Assembly: GCF_001434255.1 (NCBI RefSeq)
Contig: NZ_AZEY01000029.1
Coordinates: forward strand, 1 to 64,000
From: Lentilactobacillus diolivorans DSM 14421
GTDB lineage: Bacteria; Bacillota; Bacilli; Lactobacillales; Lactobacillaceae
Length of the DNA: 64,000 bases
Reading direction: 5' to 3'
Part shown: positions 53,096-63,296 of the stretch, in pieces
How positions within the stretch are numbered: the first letter of the stretch is position 1
Layout: every line of letters begins with the position of its first letter
The notes under the pieces: model-generated
Database searches by the model: none
The model's input: the letters and a program-made list of their open reading frames with translations, nothing else
What the model was told of the DNA's origin: nothing
Translations under genes and position numbers: made by a program

Positions 53096-54265
53096 ATGAA
53101 AATAAAAGGTGTTAATTTAGGCGGTTGGTTAGTGCTTGAGAAGTGGATGGCACCTCAGGTCTTTCGGGGGACTCAAGCAGATGACGAATATTATCTTGCT
53201 CAGGATTTACCCAATGATATTTATCAGGATCGAATTGCAGGACACCGATTAGAATTCATTTCCGAACGTGACTTTGTTGAAATTGCGGCTCGCGGATTTA
53301 ATATGGTTCGAATCCCGGTCCCATACTTTATTTTTGGTGACCGGCCACCATTTATTGGCTGTATTGATGAGCTTGACCGGGCATTTACTTGGGCGGAGCA
53401 TTACGACCTTAAAATATTGATCGATTTGCACACGGTTCCAGATAGCCAAAATGGTTTTGACAATGGTGGGATTAGTGGTGTTTGTAAATGGGCACAGGAA
53501 CCTGAAGAAATTGACTTTGCATTGACGGTTTTAGAAAGGCTAAGTCAACGTTACGGGCAACGATCCGGATTGTTTGGCATTGAGGTACTGAATGAACCGA
53601 TTGGTAAAAAAATGTGGAAAACTATGGATGTGCCTGACCGATATCCGGCACGAGATCCACAAAAGGCAGCAGGGAGTCAACCCATTTCTCTTTCATTTTT
53701 ATCTGATTTTTATCTGAAGGCCTATCAGAGGATTTCAATAAATTTAGCAGCAGATAAGATCGTTGTTTTTCATGATGGTTTTGAATTAAATGCTTGGGAA
53801 GACTTTTTCAAACAGCATCGTTTTAACAATGTGATGTTAGACACGCATCAATATCTGATGACCGCAGAAGCAGATGGGATTACCCAAACTGTTGATTCAT
53901 ATATTGCTTATATTCAGAAGTTGAAATCACAAATTACCGAAGTTCAAAAGTACGTCCCGGTTTTTGTTGGTGAATGGACATTATTTAATTCATATGCAGT
54001 TGGGACAGACACCCAGGGTGGTCGAAATGCGTTACAAGTTGATTTTAATCATTCTCACAAACTGACGGCATCTGAATTGCGGGAAGTGTATCAAACATTA
54101 TGGCAAACTCAAACGGAAGCTTGGGATGAAGGTGTCGGGTATTTTTACTGGACCTATAAGTTGCTCATTGACACAGTTAACGATTCCGGTTGGTATGGCT
54201 GGGATAGTTGGGATGTGAGCCGGGCCTTCAATAAAGGCTGGATTACAAAAAATAAGGAGATTTGA
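53096..54265 (+). CDS. Glycoside hydrolase family 5 (beta-glucanase/beta-glucosidase type)
   Basis: 389 residues. GVNLGGWLVLEKWMAP at the N-terminus is typical of the exo-beta-1,3-glucanase-like GH5 branch. Acid/base Glu167 lies in EVLNEP and nucleophile Glu293 in VGEW; ARGFNMVRIPVP and DLHTVPDSQNGFDN complete the active site. No signal peptide, so it acts on imported sugars. AAAGGA lies seven bases before the ATG. Exact linkage specificity is not determinable. Confidence 0.87.
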   Translation: MKIKGVNLGGWLVLEKWMAPQVFRGTQADDEYYLAQDLPNDIYQDRIAGHRLEFISERDFVEIAARGFNMVRIPVPYFIFGDRPPFIGCIDELDRAFTWAEHYDLKILIDLHTVPDSQNGFDNGGISGVCKWAQEPEEIDFALTVLERLSQRYGQRSGLFGIEVLNEPIGKKMWKTMDVPDRYPARDPQKAAGSQPISLSFLSDFYLKAYQRISINLAADKIVVFHDGFELNAWEDFFKQHRFNNVMLDTHQYLMTAEADGITQTVDSYIAYIQKLKSQITEVQKYVPVFVGEWTLFNSYAVGTDTQGGRNALQVDFNHSHKLTASELREVYQTLWQTQTEAWDEGVGYFYWTYKLLIDTVNDSGWYGWDSWDVSRAFNKGWITKNKEI

Positions 54266-54266
54266 A

Positions 54267-55910
54267 ATGGCATACGAAATTAAAAATCCAATTATTCCGG
54301 GATTTACGCCAGACCCATCTATTTTAAGAGTGGGCGATGACTACTATATTGCAACATCCACTTTTCACTGGAATCCCGGCATTCAAATTTTTCATTCAAA
54401 AGATTTAGACAATTGGCATTTATTGACACATGTTTTAGATAAAAATGCTGGAATTGATTTGAGGGGGACAGACACACCGGCTGGGATTTGGGCACCCCAC
54501 CTTTCCTTTGATAACAAGACCGGATTATATTGGATTGCACTGAGCAAAATGAATAATATGAATGGCCGAATGTTTGATGCAGATAATTATGCGATGTCTG
54601 CCAAGACGATTATGGGACCTTGGTCAAAACCAATTTATCTCAATTCGATTGGGTTTGATCCATCATTATTTCACGACGACGATGGTAAGCATTATGTTGT
54701 GACGCTTGAATGGGAAACTCGTGAAGGATTTGAACATCCTGGTGCAATTGTACTGGATGAATTTGATCCACAAAAAGGCCAGCTGGTTGGTGAAAGCATC
54801 AGAATTAGTCGTGGCGGAACCGATCGTGGTTGCTTAGAGGCACCCCATTTGTATAAACATAAAGGCTGGTATTATCTGATGACAGCTGAAGGGGGAACCG
54901 GCTATGGACATGGGGTTGTTCTACAGCGTTCGAAAAATATTGCGGGTCCATATGAGTCTGATCCTAAAAATCCAATTGTAACGTCAACCCCATATTACTT
55001 TTATAGGCGCGGAGACCCTGATGCAACCCGGCCGGATCTGTATAATCCGGATGCACCCTTACAAAAGGCCGGGCATGGTTCGTTAGTTGACACGCCAAAT
55101 GGTGAATGGTATTTAGCTCACCTATGCGCCCGACCATTGCCAGGCACGCTTGATTGTACCTTGGGAAGGGAAACGGCCATTCAGAAGATGAGTTGGACCG
55201 ACGAAGGTTGGTTACGAATGGCAGACGGTACAACTTTGGCAAAGAAAACAACTCCAGGGATTACGGGAGTTCATCCAGAAAGTATCAATGATGTTGGGAT
55301 GCGGGATGACTTTGATCAAGAAACGGTTGATCAGCATTTACTCACACCGTATTGTGTTCAGGATGAAAGTTGGATGAGTTTATCTGATCGAAAGGGATGG
55401 CTACGACTCCACGGCCGCCAATCTTTCTACTCCAAACGAGATGTTTCAATCTTGGCGGCCAGAGTAGATGGCTTCCGAGTAACAGCTGAAACAAAGCTGT
55501 CTTTTCATCCAAAGCATTATTCGGATTCTGCAGGATTAATTCTCTACTATGATAATAGTAATTGGATTTTTGCGAGGATGACTTATGACGAGCTTGGAAA
55601 GCAACCCGTTATTGATATTGTTCAAGCAGTTAAAGGTGCTAAAAAAGAGTTAATGAAAGTTAAAATTCCGGTAAATGATGGGCAAGTATCATTTAGAGCA
55701 ACTGTTAGTTATGATAATGTGCAGTTTTATTATCAAGTTGATGATTCGGACAGTTGGACGACTCTCGGCCCTCAGCTAGAGATTAAGTATTTATCGGATG
55801 AAGAGCTTGACGGCTTTACTGGTCTAATGGCGGGTATCGGGACTTGGGACGCTAACCGACGGACATCTTACGCTGATTTTGACTATTTTAGTTTAGACCA
55901 CAATGAATAA
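54267..55910 (+). CDS. GH43 beta-xylosidase/alpha-arabinofuranosidase
   Basis: 547 residues: a five-bladed beta-propeller catalytic domain (1 to about 320) and a C-terminal beta-sandwich (about 345-545) as in GH43_11-type enzymes. Catalytic base Asp16 (TPDPS), pKa-tuning Asp131 (GFDPSLFH) and acid Glu191 (CLEAPHLY) are all present. No signal peptide. It starts one base after the GH5 stop, with AAGGAG seven bases upstream inside that gene. Probably removes xylose or arabinose from imported oligosaccharides. Confidence 0.9.
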   Translation: MAYEIKNPIIPGFTPDPSILRVGDDYYIATSTFHWNPGIQIFHSKDLDNWHLLTHVLDKNAGIDLRGTDTPAGIWAPHLSFDNKTGLYWIALSKMNNMNGRMFDADNYAMSAKTIMGPWSKPIYLNSIGFDPSLFHDDDGKHYVVTLEWETREGFEHPGAIVLDEFDPQKGQLVGESIRISRGGTDRGCLEAPHLYKHKGWYYLMTAEGGTGYGHGVVLQRSKNIAGPYESDPKNPIVTSTPYYFYRRGDPDATRPDLYNPDAPLQKAGHGSLVDTPNGEWYLAHLCARPLPGTLDCTLGRETAIQKMSWTDEGWLRMADGTTLAKKTTPGITGVHPESINDVGMRDDFDQETVDQHLLTPYCVQDESWMSLSDRKGWLRLHGRQSFYSKRDVSILAARVDGFRVTAETKLSFHPKHYSDSAGLILYYDNSNWIFARMTYDELGKQPVIDIVQAVKGAKKELMKVKIPVNDGQVSFRATVSYDNVQFYYQVDDSDSWTTLGPQLEIKYLSDEELDGFTGLMAGIGTWDANRRTSYADFDYFSLDHNE

Positions 55911-55924
55911 AGATTGGCAGGCAG

Positions 55925-56012
55925 GAAGCTGGGAAATTAATCATTTCGCCCAGTTTCTTTTTAGCATAAACACGATTGTTATCGAGCAAAAATGCGGGAC
56001 AAACGGCAACTT
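55925..56012 (+). repeat. Intergenic repeat family 2, copy 2, with terminator hairpin
   Basis: GAAGCTGGG pairs with CGCCCAGTTT, followed by TTTCTTTTT (55925-55962), a usable terminator for the GH43 unit. The block ATAAACACGATTGTTATCG (from 55966) and GCGGGACAAACGGCAACT matches 7440-7484. Confidence 0.7.
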
Positions 56013-56112
56013 ATGATCACACGACCAAATCATCTTCATATTTAGGATTGAAATATCGAGATAATTTAGTTGTGCCTGAGAAAGTGTCTTTGTCCCAATT
56101 TTTGCAATAAGT

Positions 56113-57282
56113 CTAGGCTTTTAAAAAGTTTTGAAGGTGCCAGTTGTTGGCCAGGTTTGGATGACGCCGGACTTCTCCAGGTGAATGGGCCACAATTTTA
56201 GAAAAGACGCGGGTGAAATAAGGCTGATCACTAAAGTTCAAATTAGTCGCAATTTCAGTAATGGATTGGTCAGTTGTGGTCAGCATTTGAATGGCGTGTT
56301 GGATTCTGACCAGTGTTCGGAAGTTAATAATGGAAACGCCGACTTCCTTATTGAATAATGAAGCAAGATATCTTAGGGATAATTGAACTGATGCCGCATA
56401 GTCACTGATCGTTTTAAGACTAATCGGATCATTTAGAATCGTTTCATAGATCTGTCTAACGGGGTGTGATAAATCGCTGACATATAGGTGATTAACGGTT
56501 TCGGCCAGTTCAATGACACAATTGAAAATATAATGAATGACAGCTTCGGTTGAAGTCAGTTGATCCAACTTTCTGACATATTGGTCGTTCAAAGAATAGC
56601 CCTGATCAGGGTCAACGCCACCACGAATGGCTGATCGAATAAAGACAGAAATGCCAATGATTCCCCAATTTTTAATGCTTCGCAAATCGCCTTCATCTGA
56701 TAATTTGCCGATCCTTCCTGAGCGAATGAGACTGGTTAAATATTTTGGAACTTCGCGAACCGAACCTGTCTCAATTGCTAAGCTAATTGCCCGCTCAAAA
56801 TCATAACTGACATGAGTACCGTGTTCAAAGCTTTTTACTGCCAAGATTTCAAAATCATTGATTGGGCATTTAAGCCGACTATCGAATATTTGTTTTAAAT
56901 CAAAATTATCAGGCGTATCAGTGAGATTACCTAATAGTGTCACTAAATATTTTAGACGGTCATATGAAATATTAATTGTCGCTCGATTTTGTGATAGGGC
57001 AATTAAATAATGGCCAGCAAATGATTGGTCACTTAGGTTGATCCCAAATGGGCCAACAATCCAAAAATCTGGAGTGCCCGGTACAACAATTGAATACATT
57101 CGGGGACTATGTTCAATTAACATCACTTTGATCACTTTTTTGGGAACAATTTGGCAAATATCCTGATAAAGTTTGCTTGAGAGATGACCAATTTGTTGAG
57201 TTGGACATCTTGTTAAGTCGTTAGCGTTAAATCTAGCTGCTGGAAAGCCGGTTGCTTCTAAAAATAATGTCATTGAATCCAA
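56113..57282 (-). CDS. AraC-family transcriptional regulator
   Basis: About 389 residues. A long N-terminal region without a clear cupin (TRCPTQQIGHLSSKLYQDI) precedes a C-terminal AraC DNA-binding domain of about 100 residues (TISDYAASVQLSLRYLASLF, ITEIATNLNFSDQPYFTRVF, HSPGEVRR), as in YesN-like regulators. TTG 57282 has AAAGGTG six bases upstream; ATG 57273 is an alternative. It is divergent from the GH120 gene and probably controls it. Confidence 0.83.
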   Translation of the reverse strand: MDSMTLFLEATGFPAARFNANDLTRCPTQQIGHLSSKLYQDICQIVPKKVIKVMLIEHSPRMYSIVVPGTPDFWIVGPFGINLSDQSFAGHYLIALSQNRATINISYDRLKYLVTLLGNLTDTPDNFDLKQIFDSRLKCPINDFEILAVKSFEHGTHVSYDFERAISLAIETGSVREVPKYLTSLIRSGRIGKLSDEGDLRSIKNWGIIGISVFIRSAIRGGVDPDQGYSLNDQYVRKLDQLTSTEAVIHYIFNCVIELAETVNHLYVSDLSHPVRQIYETILNDPISLKTISDYAASVQLSLRYLASLFNKEVGVSIINFRTLVRIQHAIQMLTTTDQSITEIATNLNFSDQPYFTRVFSKIVAHSPGEVRRHPNLANNWHLQNFLKA

Positions 57283-57685
57283 TATTGTCACCTTTTTTCT
57301 TAGTCGTGCAGAAAAGTCCAAAAATTTGTTGGTTAGTTCAATCTTTAAACTATCCGTGCTTATATAATAACATTGTAGTCTAAATAAAGCGCTTACATTA
57401 AAGGTAATTAATCTGCTGCTTAATATTGCGCGATAAGTTGATGCATTTATTAGTAAATTGATAAGCTGATAAGGTGTCTGGGAAGTGTTGAAATGATTTA
57501 ATCTAAGCTAATCATCAAACCGACCAGCATTCACGTTGATAGTAATTACAGCTGAAGCTTGAAATATGATTGAATCGCGAAAATGATGTGGGCGATTCAC
57601 GTGAGTACCAGCCATTTTGGGAGGTGGTTTGCCAGGTTCCTGCAAATTTAATGTCATATATTGTGAAATTAGAGGAGATGTTATT
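57283..57685. promoter_or_regulatory. Divergent control region of AraC and GH120
   Basis: No gene. A cre-like GTAAGCGCTTT core (minus strand, about 57380-57397) deviates at the outer bases. A perfect inverted repeat TGAATCGC (57571-57578) / GCGATTCA (57592-57599) is a candidate AraC site or leader hairpin. GAGGAG (57672-57677) is the ribosome binding site of the GH120 gene. Confidence 0.5.
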
Positions 57686-59689
57686 GTGAAAATTTACGTT
57701 GATGGAAATGCAAAATTTGATGGTAATGGCACGAAAGATCGACCCTATAAATTAATTAATGAAGCGGCAAAGGTTGCAATGCCGGGGGATGAAGTCCTCG
57801 TTTTTCCAGGTACTTATCATGAGAACGTTAATCCGGTTCATGCTGGGACAAAAGATGCACGAATTGTCTATCGAAGTGTTGAACCACTAAAAGCAGTTAT
57901 TACTGGAGCTGAGCAAGTTAAAGCATGGGAAAAATATCAAGGCAATGTATGGGTTGCCAGGATTAAAAATGGCGTTTTTGGTTCATATAATCCGTATACA
58001 ACGTATGTCGTTGGCGATTGGTATTTTGGCCCAGTCAATAAGCATACAGGTGCTGTTTACATGAATGATCTTCAATTCTACGAAACAGTGTCTATCGATG
58101 AGTGTCTTAAAGGTGATGTTTATCCAAGATCATGGGATCAGGCAAACTCAGTATATAAATGGTACACCGAACAGGACAAGGACAACAACGAGACCGTTAT
58201 TTATGCTAACTTCCAAGGCAAAGATCCTAATGAGCAAGACGTTGATATCAATGTTCGCCGCGAAGTGTTCTGGCCACAGGAAACGGGAATTAACTATATT
58301 ACCGTTAGTGGCTTTAATTTAAATAAAGCCGCAACGACTTGGGCACCACCGGCTGCCTATCAGGATGGCCTTATTGGACCGCATTGGTCGAAAGGGTGGA
58401 TTATCGAAGATTGTGATATTAGCCATAGTCGTTGCGCGGGAATCTCATTAGGTAAGTATAAAGATCCTGATAATGATCATTACTTTACTTATAAACATGT
58501 TAAAAGTCCGACTCAAATGGAACGTGACGCGGTCTGTCGGGGTCAGTATCATGGCTGGTTAAAAGAGAAAATTGGTCATCATATTGTCCGTCGTTGCAAC
58601 ATCCACAACTGTGAACAGGATGGCATTGTTGGTCGCCAAGGCTGTGTGTTTAGTTTAATTGAAGATAATCACATCCATCATATTAATAATATGCAAGAAT
58701 TAGCTGGTGCAGAAATTGCAGGAATTAAACTGCATGCCCCAATTGATGTGATTATTCGTCGGAACCATTTTGATCACACGACCATGGGGCTTTGGTGTGA
58801 TTGGGAAGCCCAGGGAACGCGGATTACCCAAAATTTATTTGATCATAATTATGCGCCAGAGGGCACAGCACCACGGTTAGATGGTGCAATGCCGAGCCAA
58901 GATATTTGGGTTGAGGTTAGTCATGGCCCAACAACAATTGATAATAATTTATTATTATCTAAATCATCGTTGAAGATTCCAACCGAGGGTCTTGCTGTCA
59001 TTCACAATTTAATTTTGGGATCATTTACGTACGTAGGAACCGGTACTGATTATCCTGGAAATGGCGCGCCACAACCTCGATTCACGCCATATCATATCCC
59101 CCACCGTACTGAAGTAGCCGGATTCATGACTATTTTGCATGGAGACGATCGCTTCTATAACAACATTTTTCTCCAGAACTGGCCGGCTAAAGATCCAGAA
59201 CCTGAGGATAATGAAGAAGTTGGGACAGCTGTTTTTGATGACTATCCGACTTATGATGAGTGGTATCAGCCGTTTAAACCATTAGAGGGCAAGGCTGCCA
59301 AGGAAAATGACATGGAGAATTTGATGGCCGCGCAATTTAGTCATTTACCGGTCTGGTCCAGCGGTAACGTCTACCTTAATGGTGCGAAAGCTTGGAAAAA
59401 AGAGACCCATGACTTAGTTAACGATCGCGATCAAATCGATTTTAAATTGGTAAATGAAAATGGAAAATTGTCAATTAAAACCAACTTATATGATTTTATT
59501 GGTGACTTTAGCGACAGCATTATCAACACGGATGTTTTAGGCAAAGCCTTTGAGCCAGAGCAGCGCTTTGAAACCCCAGATGGTGATGACATTGAATTCA
59601 GTGAAGATTATTTTGGTAACCATCGCGGCGTTTCAACAATTCCCGGACCTTTCGTATCTGGGGAAGATGCGATGACGACCTTGTGGTAA
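57686..59689 (+). CDS. GH120-type beta-xylosidase (right-handed beta-helix)
   Basis: 667 residues. IYVDGNAKFDGNGTKDRPY and PGDEVLVFPGTYHENV open a parallel beta-helix; repeated turns (IIEDCDISHSRCAGISLG, IVRRCNIHNCEQDGIVG, VIIRRNHFDHTTMGLW) continue to about residue 460. The order and length fit GH120, which includes XylC of Thermoanaerobacterium saccharolyticum and XylB of Bifidobacterium adolescentis. No signal peptide. The start is GTG 57686, eight bases after GAGGAG. Probably releases xylose from xylo-oligosaccharides in the cytoplasm. Confidence 0.87.
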   Translation: MKIYVDGNAKFDGNGTKDRPYKLINEAAKVAMPGDEVLVFPGTYHENVNPVHAGTKDARIVYRSVEPLKAVITGAEQVKAWEKYQGNVWVARIKNGVFGSYNPYTTYVVGDWYFGPVNKHTGAVYMNDLQFYETVSIDECLKGDVYPRSWDQANSVYKWYTEQDKDNNETVIYANFQGKDPNEQDVDINVRREVFWPQETGINYITVSGFNLNKAATTWAPPAAYQDGLIGPHWSKGWIIEDCDISHSRCAGISLGKYKDPDNDHYFTYKHVKSPTQMERDAVCRGQYHGWLKEKIGHHIVRRCNIHNCEQDGIVGRQGCVFSLIEDNHIHHINNMQELAGAEIAGIKLHAPIDVIIRRNHFDHTTMGLWCDWEAQGTRITQNLFDHNYAPEGTAPRLDGAMPSQDIWVEVSHGPTTIDNNLLLSKSSLKIPTEGLAVIHNLILGSFTYVGTGTDYPGNGAPQPRFTPYHIPHRTEVAGFMTILHGDDRFYNNIFLQNWPAKDPEPEDNEEVGTAVFDDYPTYDEWYQPFKPLEGKAAKENDMENLMAAQFSHLPVWSSGNVYLNGAKAWKKETHDLVNDRDQIDFKLVNENGKLSIKTNLYDFIGDFSDSIINTDVLGKAFEPEQRFETPDGDDIEFSEDYFGNHRGVSTIPGPFVSGEDAMTTLW

Positions 59690-59770
59690 AAGTTGCTTTT
59701 AAAACATATTATTTAGTGATTTGCACTGTTCACTTTTCTAGTGAATAATTATCTTAACTTTATAAAAGTA

Positions 59771-59824
59771 TATTCAAAAAGGAGCATCTCACGGTCTATC
59801 CGGTGAGATGCTCCTTTTTGAATA
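59771..59824. terminator. Bidirectional intrinsic terminator
   Basis: About 22 paired bases: TATTCAAAAAGGAGCATCTC arm (from 59771) with its complement to 59824, flanked by A5 and T5. Lies between convergent GH120 and GH43 genes. Confidence 0.92.
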
Positions 59825-59847
59825 ACCTATCTTGTTATCTTAAATCA

Positions 59848-61473
59848 TCATTTGTCATTCAATTCCTTATAATCAAAATAATCAAACGTTGCTATTTCAT
59901 CGTAACCTGAATAATCAACTGCTGCTAGTCCCACAAATGCGCCGGTGAAGAAACCGCCATAAGTTTGGAGAACGTAATCGTCCGAGAGAACGGCTGCATC
60001 CAGCGTAACCGGAACTTCAAGCCAAGTTTCACCGTCAAATGAGTATTCATAGCTGTAGGTTTGTTTACGAACCTTGGTCTTAAACCAAACATATTCAACC
60101 CCATCAGGAATTTTGATTGCATCATCCTTTAGATACGACGTGTAGTTGCCACGGTTATTTTCAGCGACCTCGATGACCCGGCCTTTATTTTCATCAAGCG
60201 TAATGAAGATCCATGACCAATGTTTATCATTGTAGAAGTTCGTTAACCCGGCCATCTGCTGATAACTGAATGGGTCAAATTTGACTTTTGTTTCGGCATC
60301 AAAGTTAAAGGCTTGCCAACGACTGGCAATCATTGAAACATCGAAGTTGCTTGCGAGTGAGTAATGACCCACTAATTTTAGTTCGCCGTTACCAAATGAT
60401 CCCATATGGTCGGTAAATGGCACGCGCAGTGTATTCCAATCGTAGTCAAGGGATGGGTTATCAAATTCATCGTGACGGGAATGGCTTAGTGGCGCATCCG
60501 TTTCAATCGCATCTTTTGGTGCCTCAACGGCAACCTGTCCGCCATGACCACCAACGACTCTTGGCCAACCCTGATCGTCCCATTCAACTTTTTGAATGGA
60601 TGTTTCACGACCAAGCGTACTCCAACCACGGGGATCGTAAGCAGATTCGTTTTTATGATTCCAAGGTCGGGCACTTAATGATGCATAGTACCATTCGCCA
60701 CCTGGTGTATTGACTAAAGCACCATGACCCTGTTTCTGGATGTAGAAATCCGGGGTGTCAAAATTAGTAATAAATGGATCGCCCGGTTCAGTTTCAAACG
60801 AATTAGCATCCAGTGTCTTGGAACGTGCGACCACTTCTTGGTGGGTAAAGACAGTACCACCTTGAGCTGCAAACAAGTAGTAATAACCATTAATTTGATA
60901 AAGATGTGGGCCTTCAACCAGCTTAACATCAGTTCCCTGGTAAAGCGTCTTGGCTGTTTTAGGCATTAATTTCATGGTATCGGTATTTAATTCAGTACAT
61001 GTAATGCCGTCAAATGGGTGATGGTATTCTCGATGATCCCAAGTTTGCTGAACCAGATATTTACGACCGTTGTTATCATGGAAAAGAGAAGCGTCAAAGC
61101 CGACGCCATTTAATTTGATTGGGTCACTCCATGGACCAGTGATATCCGTGGCGGTTGTTAAATAATTAGTCATGTCCTTAAAGGCACCTTCTGTTACTTT
61201 AACATCAGTGAAGACTAACCAGAATTTGCCGTCAGCGTATGATAAGTCCGGCGCCCAAATCCCACCGGAAGCGGGATTGCCCTTCATATTCAGTAAGGTA
61301 GTCGTTGAAAGTGGGGATGGTAATAGTTTCCAATGAACCATGTCTTTTGATTCGTGGAGTCTGACGCCTGGGAACCATTCAAAAGTTGAATTAGCGATAT
61401 AGTAAGTGTCATCAACTCTGATAATGCTTGGATCAGCGTTAAAACCAGGTAGTGCGGGATTTTGAATTTTCAT
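59848..61473 (-). CDS. xynB: GH43 beta-xylosidase (XynB type)
   Basis: 541 residues, GH43 propeller plus C-terminal beta-sandwich. Base Asp14 (NADPS), Asp127 (GFDASLFH) and acid Glu187 (LVEGPHLY) match the positions known in Selenomonas-type beta-xylosidases. No signal peptide. AGGAGG lies 12 bases before the ATG. It follows the GPH symporter gene by 58 bp on the same strand, forming the classical lactobacillus xyloside transporter and beta-xylosidase pair. Confidence 0.92.
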   Translation of the reverse strand: MKIQNPALPGFNADPSIIRVDDTYYIANSTFEWFPGVRLHESKDMVHWKLLPSPLSTTTLLNMKGNPASGGIWAPDLSYADGKFWLVFTDVKVTEGAFKDMTNYLTTATDITGPWSDPIKLNGVGFDASLFHDNNGRKYLVQQTWDHREYHHPFDGITCTELNTDTMKLMPKTAKTLYQGTDVKLVEGPHLYQINGYYYLFAAQGGTVFTHQEVVARSKTLDANSFETEPGDPFITNFDTPDFYIQKQGHGALVNTPGGEWYYASLSARPWNHKNESAYDPRGWSTLGRETSIQKVEWDDQGWPRVVGGHGGQVAVEAPKDAIETDAPLSHSRHDEFDNPSLDYDWNTLRVPFTDHMGSFGNGELKLVGHYSLASNFDVSMIASRWQAFNFDAETKVKFDPFSYQQMAGLTNFYNDKHWSWIFITLDENKGRVIEVAENNRGNYTSYLKDDAIKIPDGVEYVWFKTKVRKQTYSYEYSFDGETWLEVPVTLDAAVLSDDYVLQTYGGFFTGAFVGLAAVDYSGYDEIATFDYFDYKELNDK

Positions 61474-61531
61474 GAGATTATGTTCCTCCTATATTTAAAT
61501 GGATTTAGAATCAAAGCACAATGTTACGTAT

Positions 61532-63010
61532 TTATAGTTTGCCTTCAGATTTTCGTTCATCGATTTCAAGGTTAATTCGATCAACATCTTTATCACTCAA
61601 TGGGTAACGACTCATAATCCACATTGCGACGAATGCCAAAACAATTGGGATCCAGATCATTGACCATTGAATTCCCAGTAAGGCGGATGGGCTTTGTGTG
61701 GCTTTGGAACCATCAAACTTGAAGAATGCGTTGACGTATCCAGGAATGATTCCACCAAGTGCTAATCCAATCTTGAAGAATAAGCCCATGATTGCGTTAA
61801 TAATTCCGGCAACCCGTTTTTTAGACTGATGTTCACCATAAGAAACAACTTCTGGAACCAATGACCACATGTAGCCAGTTGCTGAGGTAATTCCCCATTG
61901 CATTAGGAAACGGCCAACGTAACCGAGCAATGGTGAGTCTTTAAATGCTGGCATTTGCCAAACAAATAGCACCAGTTGACCAATCACGAAGAGAATCAAG
62001 AAGACATAGAAGAATTGTTTCTTACCAATTTTCTTTCGAATGATTGGCCACAGAAATACCAAGAAAATTCCTGGAATTGAACCAATCAGGTTAATGGAAG
62101 CCATCCATTCCGGGTGACCAACGTTGTATTGCATGTAGAACGGCCAAACGGTATTGCCAAAGAACATAAACGTGAACCCGATCAGGAAGAACATGCCAAG
62201 GACTTGAAGCGGCTTGTTACGTTTGATTTCGGCAAATAAATCTGAATATTTAACGGAAGCCGTTTCTTCTTTAGTGGGTAAAACCCGTTCTTTAACACCA
62301 AAGTAGGTAACCATCAATAAAATAAAGCCGATAATCATGTAAATCGACATGACTAAGAAGTAGGCACCACCGGCATGAGGAGATGTATAGTCACCTAAAT
62401 TTAGTTTTAGACCAAACAACCCAACGTCCTTCATTTGTTTATCAGGAGAAGCAAGTTGAACAAATAAGGGTAGGAATGTATAAACCATTAAGTTACCAAT
62501 ATTTGCTTCAGTCATTCGAACCGTTGTTAAAGTAGAAACCTCATCGTTATCGCGGGTTAAGGAAGCGTTCAAGGCCCCATATGGAATGTTCACAAATGAG
62601 TAAATTAACGCAGTTGCCAAGTATGAAATAAACGCATAGATGACATTTCCCCGAACGGCTTCCATTGGGAAGAAGAGTAAGGCCGCACAGACGGTTAACG
62701 GAATTCCGAAGTAAAGTAAGAATGGTCGGTATTTTCCTCGTTTTAAATTACTTTTATCAACGACCGCACCAACCCATGGATCCCAAAAAACATTCACCCA
62801 ACGAACAACTAAGAAGATTGTTGCTCCAACTGCTGCTGAAATACCAAATACAGTTGTTAAATAAAATAATAGCATTGAGCCAACTGTACCAAAAATCAGG
62901 TTTTGAGCCAGATCACCGGCGCCATAGCTGATTCGTTCGCCCCAAGAGAGTTTTGCGAACTCTTTTTCGGCAACGTGTTTGGTACCGGCGTCTTTCACAT
63001 TATCTGCCAT
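61532..63010 (-). CDS. GPH-family xyloside/xylo-oligosaccharide symporter
   Basis: 492 residues, 12 helices. GAGDLAQNLIFG in helix 1, FWDPWVGAVVD and KRGKYRPFLL after helix 2 are GPH marks. First gene of the unit with the GH43 beta-xylosidase, so it probably imports xylobiose or related beta-xylosides (XynC/XynP type). AAGGGG lies nine bases before the ATG, and a cre site about 70 bp upstream indicates catabolite repression. Confidence 0.88.
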   Translation of the reverse strand: MADNVKDAGTKHVAEKEFAKLSWGERISYGAGDLAQNLIFGTVGSMLLFYLTTVFGISAAVGATIFLVVRWVNVFWDPWVGAVVDKSNLKRGKYRPFLLYFGIPLTVCAALLFFPMEAVRGNVIYAFISYLATALIYSFVNIPYGALNASLTRDNDEVSTLTTVRMTEANIGNLMVYTFLPLFVQLASPDKQMKDVGLFGLKLNLGDYTSPHAGGAYFLVMSIYMIIGFILLMVTYFGVKERVLPTKEETASVKYSDLFAEIKRNKPLQVLGMFFLIGFTFMFFGNTVWPFYMQYNVGHPEWMASINLIGSIPGIFLVFLWPIIRKKIGKKQFFYVFLILFVIGQLVLFVWQMPAFKDSPLLGYVGRFLMQWGITSATGYMWSLVPEVVSYGEHQSKKRVAGIINAIMGLFFKIGLALGGIIPGYVNAFFKFDGSKATQSPSALLGIQWSMIWIPIVLAFVAMWIMSRYPLSDKDVDRINLEIDERKSEGKL

Positions 63011-63078
63011 TTTCTGTACCCCTTTTTTATTAGTTTTGCTAACGCTGATTCATCCCCAACGCTAACTACAACTCGTAT

Positions 63079-63092
63079 TGTATCCGCTTACA
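63079..63092 (-). promoter_or_regulatory. CcpA cre site
   Basis: On the minus strand TGTAAGCGGATACA fits the looser consensus TGNNARCGNWWWCA fully, and the strict form with one mismatch. It lies upstream of the xyloside symporter gene. Confidence 0.65.
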
Positions 63093-63213
63093 ATACGGCG
63101 GATTAACTTCGTTGTTAACTAGTTTTTGTCAAATCGTGATCTTGAACTGACAGAGGATCCAGATAATTTTATTGGTGAACTAACTTTTTAGAACAATCTT
63201 TCCCGTTCTTTTG

Positions 63214-63276
63214 CATAAAAAAAGAGACAAATTCAATTCCACCTGTTTCAACAGATTAAATTGGATTTGTCTCTTT
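63214..63276 (-). terminator. Intrinsic terminator of the AraC gene
   Basis: AAAGAGACAAAT (63221-63232) pairs with ATTTGTCTCTTT (63265-63276), with further inner pairing; a T7 tract follows on the minus strand. Confidence 0.85.
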
Positions 63277-63296
63277 CTGACGTATAGTTTAATTGT

